Shown here: positions 7,912 through 15,694 of the stretch, in pieces
How the letters are laid out: each line of letters begins with the position of its first letter
Numbering within the stretch: position 1 is the first letter of the stretch
Assembly: GCA_045655165.1 (NCBI GenBank)
Contig: JAZOOT010000007.1
Location: 1-34,652, forward strand
Length of the DNA: 34,652 nt
Direction: 5' to 3'
DNA from: SIG607 sp045655165
GTDB taxonomy: Bacteria; Bacillota; Clostridia; Oscillospirales; Acutalibacteraceae
Made by a program: the position numbers and the translations under genes
Notes under the pieces: generated by a model
Databases searched by the model: none
The model's input: the letters and a program-made list of their open reading frames with translations, nothing else
What the model was told of the DNA's origin: nothing

Positions 7912-8352
7912 TTAAAACAATGTTGTTACCCAAAAAATAATACCATAAATTACGGCGGCTACGGTGCCGTAGGCGATTACAGGTCCTGCGATTTTGAAGA
8001 TATTAGCACCAGTTCCCAAAATATAGCCCTCGTGTTTGAATTCAACCGCAGGAGATACTACTGCATTTGCAAAGCCCGTAATTGGTACTAAGGTGCCTGC
8101 GCCTGCGTGCTTTGCAATTTTATCAAACACGCCAAGACCGGTTAAAAGTGCGGTTATGAAAATTAGTGTTACGGGAACAAGCAGTTTTGCATTTTCTTCG
8201 GTTAAAAACATTTTATATAAATTTAAAAGCACTTGGCCAAAGGTGCAAATAGCACCACCAATTAAAAATGCTTTTAACATATCTTTTAAAAGCGGTGAAT
8301 TTGGCGAATATTTTTTAACCATTTGTGAGTATTCTTGATTTGTTGTTTTCAT
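7912..8352 (-). CDS. spoVAC: Stage V sporulation protein AC
   Basis: Membrane protein of the SpoVA complex, which carries dipicolinic acid across the inner forespore membrane during sporulation and out during germination; SpoVAC itself has been linked to a channel activity. The 146 residues contain the characteristic EYSQMVKKYSPNSPLLKDMLKAF start, the GGAICTFGQ segment, several membrane spans, and the ITGFANAVVSPAVEFKHEGYILG signature. I chose ATG 8352 because AAGGAG stands nine bases ahead; a longer reading would add 17 residues without homology. It is flanked by terminators on both sides, so it is a single-gene unit without the usual spoVAD/spoVAE partners here. dpaA/dpaB, which make its cargo, lie about 18 kb away in the same window. 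Confidence 0.93.
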   Translation of the reverse strand: MKTTNQEYSQMVKKYSPNSPLLKDMLKAFLIGGAICTFGQVLLNLYKMFLTEENAKLLVPVTLIFITALLTGLGVFDKIAKHAGAGTLVPITGFANAVVSPAVEFKHEGYILGTGANIFKIAGPVIAYGTVAAVIYGIIFWVTTLF

Positions 8353-8406
8353 TTTACACAACTCCTTAAACTTATTTTTAATAAATTTAAGAAAATTATG
8401 CAAATA

Positions 8407-8438
8407 AAAAAGAGGTTAATTAAACTAACCTCTTTTTG
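8407..8438 (-). terminator. Intrinsic terminator of the xpt-nucleoside transporter operon
   Basis: AAAGAGGTTA pairs with TAACCTCTTT around a short ATTAAAC loop, with T-runs on the transcribed side. It lies directly after the stop of the last permease gene and before spoVAC. Confidence 0.87.
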
Positions 8439-8440
8439 TT

Positions 8441-9388
8441 TTATCTTTCTTCGCGGAAGTAGTTTACGCCAAGGCATTGCGGGGGTTGGTTTTCTTTTTT
8501 ATCAAGTATACTTGTAAAAATTAAAACCACAACCGTTACAATATAAGGAAGCATTTTAAAAAGTTCCTTACCAGCAAAACTTACACCAACAATATAACTG
8601 CTTGCAACGTAAAGTCCGCCGAAAACAATTGAGCCAATAATTGCAAGGTTTGGTTTCCACACAGTGAAAATTACAAGCGCAATTGCCAACCAACCAATAG
8701 CATCTATACAGTATTCCCAGTTACCGTTAAGGTAATCCATTACAAACGAAAGACCGCCAAGACCTGCAACGGCGCAACCAATACAGGTTGCTAAATAACG
8801 GTATTTTGCAACGTTTATACCTGCTGCATCGGCAGTTGCGGGGTTTTCACCAACGCTTCGCAAGTGAAGACCAACCCTTGTTTTTGTTAAAACAAAGGAA
8901 CTTACCAACGCAATTATAACTGCCAAGTAAATTAAAATACCGTGTGAAAACAAAAGTTCACCAACAAAGCCAAGGTCTTTTAAAAACGGAATTGGGGTTG
9001 TGAAGTATTTACTGCCTTTTGTGTAAATTGCGCCGATTTTAGAAATCATAAAATCGGACACGCCAACACCAAATGTGGTAAGCGCAAGGCCTGTAACGTT
9101 TTGATTAGCCCTTAAAGTTACAGTTAAGAAGCTGTAAATAAGGCCCATAAGCGCGCCGCCCAAAAGTGTTGCTACAATGGGGATAAAAATTGCAAGGAAA
9201 GGGTTAATATTGCGCTTTACGGCATCTAAATAAAGGTATTCAGCATAGCAGCCGCAAGAAGCGCCAACACACATCACACCCGGAATACCAAGGTTTAAGT
9301 GACCCGATTTTTCGGCAATGGTTTCACCTGTTGTGCCGAAAAGGAATGTCATACCCAAACGAATAGCACTAACAAGAAAGGCCAACAT
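8441..9388 (-). CDS. Nucleoside ABC transporter permease (NupQ/YufQ type)
   Basis: Second membrane subunit of a BmpA/Nup-type nucleoside importer. The 315 residues include about eight to ten hydrophobic segments. The family's opening stretch is present (FGTTGETIAEKSGHLNLGIPGVM, about residues 17-39), as are the RANQNVTGLALT segment and the coupling motif SVGENPATADAAGINV. Its ATG overlaps the TAA stop of the preceding permease by one base (TAATG), which implies translational coupling. It is the final gene of the operon and is followed by a terminator. The family identification is firm; purine nucleosides are the likely substrate because of the linked xpt. Confidence 0.92.
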   Translation of the reverse strand: MLAFLVSAIRLGMTFLFGTTGETIAEKSGHLNLGIPGVMCVGASCGCYAEYLYLDAVKRNINPFLAIFIPIVATLLGGALMGLIYSFLTVTLRANQNVTGLALTTFGVGVSDFMISKIGAIYTKGSKYFTTPIPFLKDLGFVGELLFSHGILIYLAVIIALVSSFVLTKTRVGLHLRSVGENPATADAAGINVAKYRYLATCIGCAVAGLGGLSFVMDYLNGNWEYCIDAIGWLAIALVIFTVWKPNLAIIGSIVFGGLYVASSYIVGVSFAGKELFKMLPYIVTVVVLIFTSILDKKENQPPQCLGVNYFREER

Positions 9389-10500
9389 TATTTATTCTCC
9401 TTTCCGCTGTTTGCACGAACTATTTTATATTGCAAGAAGAACTCGCAACCAATAATAAACAAAAGAATAATACCAGTTACAATATCGCTTATTGCATTGG
9501 AAATTCTAAAATCGGTTGAAACTTGCTGTGCGCCCTTTTGCAAGAATACAACAAGGAATGTTGTGAAAACCATATAAACAGGGTTAAACTTGGCAAGCCA
9601 AGAAACCATAATTGCGGTAAATCCCCTTCCGCCTGCCGTTGTGGTGCTTATTGTATGGTTTGTGCCGCCAACAAGCAAAAGGCCAGCAACACCGCAAAGA
9701 GCACCCGAAACAACCAGTGTGCGAAGTATTACCTTTTTAACATCTATACCAATATACCTTGCAGTATTTTCGCTTTCGCCGACAACCGAAATTTCATAGC
9801 CCTGTTTTGTGTATTTAAGGTAAATATACATAACAAGCGTTAAAACCGCAACTGTGATTATATTAAGCAAATAATCTTTACCAGCCAAAACAGGAAGACC
9901 AAACTGTTTCATTGGGGACAAAACACCCGAACCGCTTTTTACAAAAACTTTTAAGAAATATGCAACCAACTGAATTGCAATGTAGTTCATCATAAGGGTA
10001 AAAAGTGTTTCATTTGTGTTCCAAAGTGCTTTAAAAACAGCTGGAATAACCGCCCAAATGATACCCGCAAGAATTGATGCGGCAACCATTAAAAGAATAA
10101 GCGCAGGGAACGGAAGTTTATCGCCAAGAAAAAACATTACCGAAACTGTGGCAAGACCGCCAACCAAAACTTGTCCTTCGGCGCCGCAGTTCCAAAAGCG
10201 CATTTTAAACGCAGGGGTAACTGCCAAAGAAACGCAAAGCAAAATTGCAATATCCTGAAACAAACTCCAAACACGAAGAGCAGTAGTTGCAGAATTTTTT
10301 ATACCAAAAGCGCCGTCTATCATTGAAGTGTAAACCTGAATTGGGTCTTTATGGGTTAAAAGTGTTATTACCACGGCAGACACAATTAAAGCAAGGACAA
10401 CGGCAACCGCGCGAACAAGCAAACTTTTATACCACGGCATTGGGTCGCGCTTTACTGTATGAAACGGTAACGCGAAAGCTTTTTTGACGTTAGCACTCAT
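9388..10500 (-). CDS. Nucleoside ABC transporter permease (NupP/YufP type)
   Basis: First membrane subunit of the nucleoside importer, 370 residues with a cytoplasmic N-terminus followed by about nine to ten hydrophobic segments. Family features include the MRFWNCGAEGQVLVGGLA stretch, TLMMNYIAIQLVAYFL and the coupling-helix motif VVGESENTARYIGIDVKK. Its ATG overlaps the stop of the ATPase gene by one base (TAATG), with GGAGGA a few bases ahead. It forms a heterodimer with the next permease in characterised systems of this family. Confidence 0.92.
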   Translation of the reverse strand: MSANVKKAFALPFHTVKRDPMPWYKSLLVRAVAVVLALIVSAVVITLLTHKDPIQVYTSMIDGAFGIKNSATTALRVWSLFQDIAILLCVSLAVTPAFKMRFWNCGAEGQVLVGGLATVSVMFFLGDKLPFPALILLMVAASILAGIIWAVIPAVFKALWNTNETLFTLMMNYIAIQLVAYFLKVFVKSGSGVLSPMKQFGLPVLAGKDYLLNIITVAVLTLVMYIYLKYTKQGYEISVVGESENTARYIGIDVKKVILRTLVVSGALCGVAGLLLVGGTNHTISTTTAGGRGFTAIMVSWLAKFNPVYMVFTTFLVVFLQKGAQQVSTDFRISNAISDIVTGIILLFIIGCEFFLQYKIVRANSGKENK

Positions 10501-12032
10501 TATCCTTCCTCCTTTTCTGCTTTTGATTTAGTCATTAAAATACCAATTTCTTCTTTGGTGGTGTTACGGGCATCAACAAAACCTGTTACCCTGCCCGAGC
10601 CAATAACCATAATTCTATCGCAAAGTTCAATAAGCACGTCAAGGTCTTCACCAACAAAAATTACGGCTACACCTTTTTCCTTTTGTTCATTAAGAAGATT
10701 ATATATTGTGTAAGATGCGCCTATATCAAGGCCCCTTACGGGGTAAGCCGCCATTAAAACTGTTGGTGCGGAAGCAATTTCACGGCCAACAAGCACCTTT
10801 TGAACGTTACCACCCGAAAGACGCCTTACGGGGGTTGTAGCGCCCGGTGTTACAACTTTAAGGTCATCAATAATTTTATTAGCCAATTCTTTTGGCGCTT
10901 TTCTTTCAAGAAAGACAGAATGACCGCGGCGGTAACTACGTAGCATCATATTATCAATAATGTCCATATTACCAACAAGGCCCATACCAAGGCGGTCTTC
11001 AGGCACAAAGGAAAGGCGAACGCCAAGTTCCCTTATTTGAAGCGGTGTTTTGTTTCTTAAATTTTCTTCTTCACCCGTTTTGGGGTCGTTATAAATAATT
11101 TCACCGCTTTGAAGTTTTTGAAGACCCGCAATGGCTTCAAGCAGTTCACGCTGACCGCTGCCCGCAATACCCGCAATACCAAGAATTTCACCCGCGCGGG
11201 CGGTAAAGGTAACGTCATCAAGCACCTTAACGCCATCGCGGTTAATGCAGTCCAAATCTTTAACAACCAAGCGGTCGCAAACATTTTTGGGTTCACTGCG
11301 GTTAATATTAAGAGAAACCTTTGCACCAACCATCATTTCGGTTAGTTCGGCTTCGTTGGTTTTTGCGGTTTCAACCGTGCCAACGTATTCACCCTTACGA
11401 AGAACTGCAACCCTATCGGAAAGTGAAAGCACTTCGTGAAGTTTGTGGGTGATGATTATAATTGATTTACCGTCTTCTTTCATTGAACGAAGCACAGCAA
11501 AAAGCTTTTGGGTTTCTTGCGGGGTTAAAACGGCGGTGGGTTCGTCAAGAATTAAAATTTCGGCACCGCGGTAAAGCACCTTAATAATTTCAACCGTTTG
11601 TTTTTCACTAACCGACATTTCGTATATTTTCTTTTTAGGGTCAATTTCAAAACCGTATTTTGCGGCAATTTCCGAAACCGATTTTATTGCCTGTTTTAAA
11701 TTAAACTTTTCTTCAAGACCTAAAACAATATTTTCAGCAGCCGAAAAAACATCAACAAGTTTAAAGTGCTGATGAATCATACCAATTTTATAGCCAAAAG
11801 CATCTTTAGGGGAAGCGATAACCGCCTTTTCGCCGTCAATAAGAATTTCACCGCTATCGGGAAAATAAATACCGGCTATCATATTCATAAGGGTGGTTTT
11901 ACCACTTCCGTTTTCGCCCAAAATAGCAAGAATTTCTCCGTGGTTTACCGACAGATTTATATCTTTATTTGCGGCGTTATTGCCAAAATACTTGCTTATA
12001 TTTTTTAGTTCAATAGCAACCTTTGAAGCCAT
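10500..12032 (-). CDS. Nucleoside ABC transporter, duplex ATP-binding protein (NupO/YufO type)
   Basis: Tandem ATPase of the nucleoside importer, 510 residues with two ABC modules. The first has Walker A GENGSGKTT (about residues 39-47), Q-loop MIHQHFKLV, signature MSVSEKQ and Walker B ILILDEPTAVLTP. The second has a degenerate P-loop GIAGSGQRE, LSFVPEDRLGMG, signature LSGGNVQK and a relaxed Walker B (VLMAAYPVRGLD), the usual asymmetric pattern of sugar- and nucleoside-type duplex ATPases. AGGAGG precedes the ATG. It is separated from the upstream lipoprotein gene by 122 bases that hold a GC-rich hairpin, so its expression may be lower than that of the binding protein. Confidence 0.94.
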   Translation of the reverse strand: MASKVAIELKNISKYFGNNAANKDINLSVNHGEILAILGENGSGKTTLMNMIAGIYFPDSGEILIDGEKAVIASPKDAFGYKIGMIHQHFKLVDVFSAAENIVLGLEEKFNLKQAIKSVSEIAAKYGFEIDPKKKIYEMSVSEKQTVEIIKVLYRGAEILILDEPTAVLTPQETQKLFAVLRSMKEDGKSIIIITHKLHEVLSLSDRVAVLRKGEYVGTVETAKTNEAELTEMMVGAKVSLNINRSEPKNVCDRLVVKDLDCINRDGVKVLDDVTFTARAGEILGIAGIAGSGQRELLEAIAGLQKLQSGEIIYNDPKTGEEENLRNKTPLQIRELGVRLSFVPEDRLGMGLVGNMDIIDNMMLRSYRRGHSVFLERKAPKELANKIIDDLKVVTPGATTPVRRLSGGNVQKVLVGREIASAPTVLMAAYPVRGLDIGASYTIYNLLNEQKEKGVAVIFVGEDLDVLIELCDRIMVIGSGRVTGFVDARNTTKEEIGILMTKSKAEKEEG

Positions 12033-12112
12033 ATTTTTCCTCCTATATAAAAGTTTAATTACTCAAAAAAGAGTACTTTATAAATACAGTTTTTTCAATA
12101 ATTAAATCAATT

Positions 12113-12137
12113 TAGGCGGGGCGTATTGCCCCGCCTA
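12113..12137 (-). promoter_or_regulatory. Intercistronic GC-rich hairpin after the lipoprotein gene
   Basis: Perfect ten-pair stem (AGGCGGGGC with its complement) and a five-base loop just after the stop of the binding-protein gene. On the minus strand it is followed by TAAATTGATTT rather than a T-run, so it is a poor terminator. It is more likely a 3'-end stabiliser or partial terminator that keeps binding-protein mRNA in excess over ATPase and permease mRNA. The effect is inferred. Confidence 0.7.
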
Positions 12138-12154
12138 TTTTTGCAGAAACTATA

Positions 12155-13420
12155 TTAGAATTTCTGGTTGAGGAGTTTGATACCGTCAATATTTACATTG
12201 AAGTAAGGAGCAGAACGGAATTTAGATTCTTTGAATACACCATTTTCAATAACTTCGGTATCGCCTGCAAATGCAGCGTCAGTATCAACGTCTGCTGTGT
12301 AGTTTGCTAAAGCTTTGCCTTCAACTGTGAAGTTAGCAGTGTTGAATACTTCTAAAGTGCCTGCTTTCAAATCTTCAACAGCAGCTTTGATTTTGTCAAC
12401 AGTGCCTTTAGCAGCAACATCAAGGTTAATGCCTGTAAGAACTACAGAACCTTCAGCAATGCCGCCGCACCAGTCAGCAGCGATTTTTTCGCCTTTAACT
12501 GCGCAACCAATGATGTAGTTGTAGTAAGGAGCCCAGTTGATTCTTGAAGAAACAATGAATGTTTCGGGGCAAGAATCGTATGTGCTGCCGTTGTAAGAAA
12601 CGTTGGGAACACCTGCAGCTTCGCAAGCAGAGGGAGCACCCATAGAGTCAGCGTGCTGGCTGATGAGTTTGCACCCTGCAGCAATTAAAGCTTCAGCAGC
12701 GTTCTTTTCTTCGGTAGCGTCATACCAAGAGCCGGTGAACTGAACATCCATTGTTACTGTGGGGCAAACAGATTTTGCACCGAGGTAGAAAGAAGTGTAA
12801 CCGGACATAACTTCTGCATAAGTGAATGCGCCAACATAGCCCATTTTAGCTTCTTCAGCAGTGAATTTGCCTGCTTCAATCATTTCATTTAATTTAAGAC
12901 CGGCAGCAACACCTGCAAGGTAACGGCCCTGATAGATGGAAGCAAAAGCATTATGATAGTTATCTAAACCTTCTGTATGAGCTTTTGTACCTGTTGCGTG
13001 ACAGAATTCTACATCTTTGAATTCTTTTGCTGCCTGAATCATGAAGTCTTCATGGCCGAAAGAGTTTGCAAATACAACTTTGCAGCCCTGACCAACTAAG
13101 TCTTTAGCAGCAACATAACATTCGTCACCTTCGGGAACATTGGTTTTAATGATAACCTGTTCATCTTTAAGGCCAAGTGCTTTTTGAACATCTTTTACGC
13201 CGTTGATGAAGTTAAGGTCATAGGTAGACTGCTCATCGTGTAAGCAAATAAAACCAATCTTAAAATCATCGGGTACTTCGTAGTCTGCTTTTAATTCTAC
13301 AGCTGCGATGGGTGCTTCACTCATACCGAGTGTTTCTCCGCCTTCGCCGCAAGATGCAAGGGATGCACCCATAGCGAAAACAAGGAGAAGTGAAAGAACA
13401 AGTGCGAGAATTTTTTTCAT
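12155..13420 (-). CDS. BMP-family (BmpA/PnrA-type) nucleoside-binding lipoprotein
   Basis: Surface lipoprotein that captures substrate for the downstream nucleoside permeases. A lipoprotein signal peptide is visible with lipobox LASC and the acylated cysteine at residue 24. The mature protein carries family segments such as DFKIGFICLHDEQSTYDLNF, the VVFANSFGHEDF stretch, HNAFASIYQGRYLAGVAAGL and NVSYNGSTYDSCPE. At 421 residues it is longer than the ~350-residue T. pallidum PnrA type. AAGGAGG precedes the ATG, 40 bases after xpt. Linked xpt and the NupOPQ-type subunits point to purine nucleoside or base import; the exact ligand is not shown by sequence. Confidence 0.92.
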   Translation of the reverse strand: MKKILALVLSLLLVFAMGASLASCGEGGETLGMSEAPIAAVELKADYEVPDDFKIGFICLHDEQSTYDLNFINGVKDVQKALGLKDEQVIIKTNVPEGDECYVAAKDLVGQGCKVVFANSFGHEDFMIQAAKEFKDVEFCHATGTKAHTEGLDNYHNAFASIYQGRYLAGVAAGLKLNEMIEAGKFTAEEAKMGYVGAFTYAEVMSGYTSFYLGAKSVCPTVTMDVQFTGSWYDATEEKNAAEALIAAGCKLISQHADSMGAPSACEAAGVPNVSYNGSTYDSCPETFIVSSRINWAPYYNYIIGCAVKGEKIAADWCGGIAEGSVVLTGINLDVAAKGTVDKIKAAVEDLKAGTLEVFNTANFTVEGKALANYTADVDTDAAFAGDTEVIENGVFKESKFRSAPYFNVNIDGIKLLNQKF

Positions 13421-13460
13421 TTTGTTTTCCTCCTTAAATTTATGTAAATTTAATTACATC

Positions 13461-14033
13461 CTACTTTCTAAACGTGATAGAATCTTCACTCATGCTTTCG
13501 ATTATAGCAAGTGATTCAACCCTAACACCTTTTTTGCGGAGAGCATCTCCCCCGCCTTGGAAACCCTTTTCAATGGCACAACAAGCACCGACAGTGTTTG
13601 CATTCGCACCGTCAACAATTTCCATTAAACCAATAAGCGCTTTGCCGTTTGCAAGAAAATCATCAACAATTAAAATGTTTTCATTTTCGCTTATATATTC
13701 TTTACTAACAATTATTGTATACGTTGTAGAATGGGTAAAAGAATAAACTTCTGCCTTATAAACATCGTTTGAAATATTACTGCTTTTGTACTTTTTTGCA
13801 AAAACCATTGGCACACCCAAAGCGGCGGCAGCAGCAAAAGCAATGGGAATGCCCGAAGTTTCTATGGTAAGAATTTTATCAATTTTTACGTCACTAAAAA
13901 GCCGAGCAATTTCTTCTCCCATTTCACAAATGAACTTTGTGTCAAGACGGTGGTTTAAAAAGCCCGAAACCTTTAAAACGTTACCGGGAAATACTTCACC
14001 CTCGGCAAGAATTTTTTGTTCTAACGCCTTCAT
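13461..14033 (-). CDS. xpt: Xanthine phosphoribosyltransferase
   Basis: Converts xanthine and PRPP to xanthosine monophosphate in purine salvage, in the cytosol. The 190-residue protein matches the Bacillus Xpt type throughout: MKALEQKI start, VLKVSGFLNHRLD, IETSGIPIAFAAA, and the PRPP-binding motif ILIVDDFLANGKAL (Asp pair at 124-125), followed by IEKGFQGGGD. AAGGGG lies six bases before the ATG. It is the first gene of the operon with the BMP-type nucleoside importer, so uptake and salvage are co-expressed. The short leader has no purine riboswitch, which is often found ahead of xpt in Firmicutes. Confidence 0.95.
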   Translation of the reverse strand: MKALEQKILAEGEVFPGNVLKVSGFLNHRLDTKFICEMGEEIARLFSDVKIDKILTIETSGIPIAFAAAAALGVPMVFAKKYKSSNISNDVYKAEVYSFTHSTTYTIIVSKEYISENENILIVDDFLANGKALIGLMEIVDGANANTVGACCAIEKGFQGGGDALRKKGVRVESLAIIESMSEDSITFRK

Positions 14034-14082
14034 TGTTACCCCTTTTCCAAAAAGAAAAAAACATTTAAAAAATTATGTTTTA

Positions 14083-14111
14083 ATATTAACATACTGTGAA
14101 CAAATTGTCAA
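14083..14111 (-). promoter_or_regulatory. Sigma-A-type promoter of the xpt-nucleoside transporter operon
   Basis: Minus-strand TTGACA (14106-14111) and TAATAT (14083-14088) with a 17-base spacer. Start of transcription is expected near 14076, leaving a leader of only about 43 bases. Confidence 0.82.
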
Positions 14112-14148
14112 TACTTGTCGTTAGAATTTTACACACAAAAACAAATAG

Positions 14149-14192
14149 ATATTGGACTCCAAAACAAAAAACAAGGTTTTGATGCCCAATAT
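14149..14192 (-). terminator. Intrinsic terminator of uxaB-uxaA
   Basis: A 17-pair stem with one mismatch and two G-U pairs, outer arms ATATTGG/CCAATAT and inner arms CAAAAC/GTTTTG, around a ten-base loop. A T-rich stretch follows on the minus strand. It lies just beyond the uxaA stop. Confidence 0.8.
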
Positions 14193-14203
14193 GTTGTGTT
14201 TTA

Positions 14204-15694
14204 TTAAAGTGTAACGCCATCTTTAAAAATTGCAAGTTCGCTTTTTGAAAGACTTTCGGATTTTACCTGTTTTCCGTTTGCAATTTCTAAAATAAATTCA
14301 AACAATTCTTTATTAAGTGATTGGAAGGAAATTCCTTCGCTTACAATTCTGCCTGCATCAAAATCTATCCAACCGCTTTTGCGTTTTGCCAAATCGGAAT
14401 TGGTTGCAATTTTAACGGTAGGTACAGGGCCTGCAAAGGGTGTTCCCCTACCCGTTGTAAAGAGCACAATTTGTGCACCCGCAGCACACAAAGCACAGGT
14501 TGCTACAAGGTCGTTGCCCGGGGCTTGTAAAAGCGAAAGCCCTGTTTCTTTGGCTATATCGCCGTAAGAAAGAACGTCGTTCACCTGTGAAAAACCGCCT
14601 TTTTGAATACAGCCAAGCGATTTATCTTCAAGTGTGGTTATACCGCCCGCTTTATTGCCGGGTGATGGGTTTTCGCCAACGCCTTCGCCATATTTTCCAA
14701 AGTAATCTTTAAAATCGTTAACAAGTTCTACTGTTTTATTAAAGGTTTCTTCGTTCTTGCAACGGTCCATAAGCACAGTTTCTGCGCCAAACATTTCCGG
14801 CACTTCGGTTAAAACAACCTTACCACCCGCTTTAACCAAACTATCGGCAACCCTACCAACAAGGGGGTTAGCAGTAATACCCGAAAAGCCGTCGCTTCCG
14901 CCACATTTAAGGCCGAGTGTGAGTTTGCTTACAGGACAAGGTATTCTTTTAAAACTATTTGCATATTCGCAAAGTTTTTTCATTATTTCGTCGGCTTTTT
15001 CATATTCGTCGTCGTAATCTTGGCAGTTCATAAATGCAACACGGCAACTATTAGTTTCACCCAACACCTTTTTAAATTCGCTTATAAGGTTATTTTCGCA
15101 ACCAAGGCCAAGCACTAAAACCGCACCTGCGTTGGCATGGTTTACCATGCCCGCAAGAAGTTTTTGGGTATAAACCATATCACCGCCAAGTTGCGAACAA
15201 CCGTAAGGGTGGGAAAAATGGAAAATACCGTCAATGTTTTCGCCCTTGTATTTTTGGGCGTTTTCGGCAATTTGCTTTGCAATTGCATTAACACAGCCAA
15301 CCGTTGGAATAACCCAAACTTCGTTACGCACACCAACATTACCGTTTTCACGCATATAGCCGTTAAATGTTGCATTTTTGAAATCAACACAGTCAATTTC
15401 ATTTACAACGTGGTTATAAGTATATTCACTTCTTGAAGTAAGGGCGGTGGCAACATTATGGGTATGTACGTGGTCACCCGTTTTAATATCACTTTTTGCA
15501 GTACCAATAGAAAAGCCGTATTTAATAACCTTTTCGCCCTTGTTTATATTGGTAACGGCAACCTTATGGCCACGCGGGATATCAGCATTTACGGTTATTT
15601 CTTTGCCGTCGCACACAATAACGCTTCCCTTTTTAATATCGGCAAGCGCTACCGCAACAACGTCTTCTTTTCTTATTTTTAAAATGTTATTCAT
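14204..15694 (-). CDS. uxaA: Altronate dehydratase
   Basis: Dehydrates D-altronate to 2-keto-3-deoxygluconate in galacturonate breakdown, cytosolic and iron-dependent in known members. The N-terminal part, to about residue 95, is the SAF-type domain (DIKKGSVIVCDGKEITVNADIPRGHKVA and GDHVHTHN). The large C-terminal domain has GYMRENGNVGVRNEVWVIP, FSHPYGCSQLGGD, LGLKCGGSDGFSGITANP and PGNDLVATCALCAAGA, all typical of UxaA. At 496 residues it is full length. Its ATG overlaps the uxaB stop by one base (TAATG), so the pair is translationally coupled. uxaC (uronate isomerase) and a uronate transporter are not in the window. Confidence 0.95.
   Translation of the reverse strand: MNNILKIRKEDVVAVALADIKKGSVIVCDGKEITVNADIPRGHKVAVTNINKGEKVIKYGFSIGTAKSDIKTGDHVHTHNVATALTSRSEYTYNHVVNEIDCVDFKNATFNGYMRENGNVGVRNEVWVIPTVGCVNAIAKQIAENAQKYKGENIDGIFHFSHPYGCSQLGGDMVYTQKLLAGMVNHANAGAVLVLGLGCENNLISEFKKVLGETNSCRVAFMNCQDYDDEYEKADEIMKKLCEYANSFKRIPCPVSKLTLGLKCGGSDGFSGITANPLVGRVADSLVKAGGKVVLTEVPEMFGAETVLMDRCKNEETFNKTVELVNDFKDYFGKYGEGVGENPSPGNKAGGITTLEDKSLGCIQKGGFSQVNDVLSYGDIAKETGLSLLQAPGNDLVATCALCAAGAQIVLFTTGRGTPFAGPVPTVKIATNSDLAKRKSGWIDFDAGRIVSEGISFQSLNKELFEFILEIANGKQVKSESLSKSELAIFKDGVTL

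Noticed and set aside
12042..12110. Separate promoter for the nucleoside ATPase and permeases after the GC-rich hairpin
   Set aside because: TTGATT and TTGAAA are present but no -10 box at proper spacing; the small TACTC/GAGTA hairpin there has only five pairs.
13442..13459. ATGTAA...TTACAT inverted repeat between xpt and the lipoprotein gene, as an operator
   Set aside because: Six-base AT-rich arms inside a transcribed 40-base gap are likely by chance, and no promoter lies next to them.
14034..14110. Purine riboswitch ahead of xpt
   Set aside because: The leader after the promoter is only about 43 bases and lacks the conserved loops of the purine aptamer.
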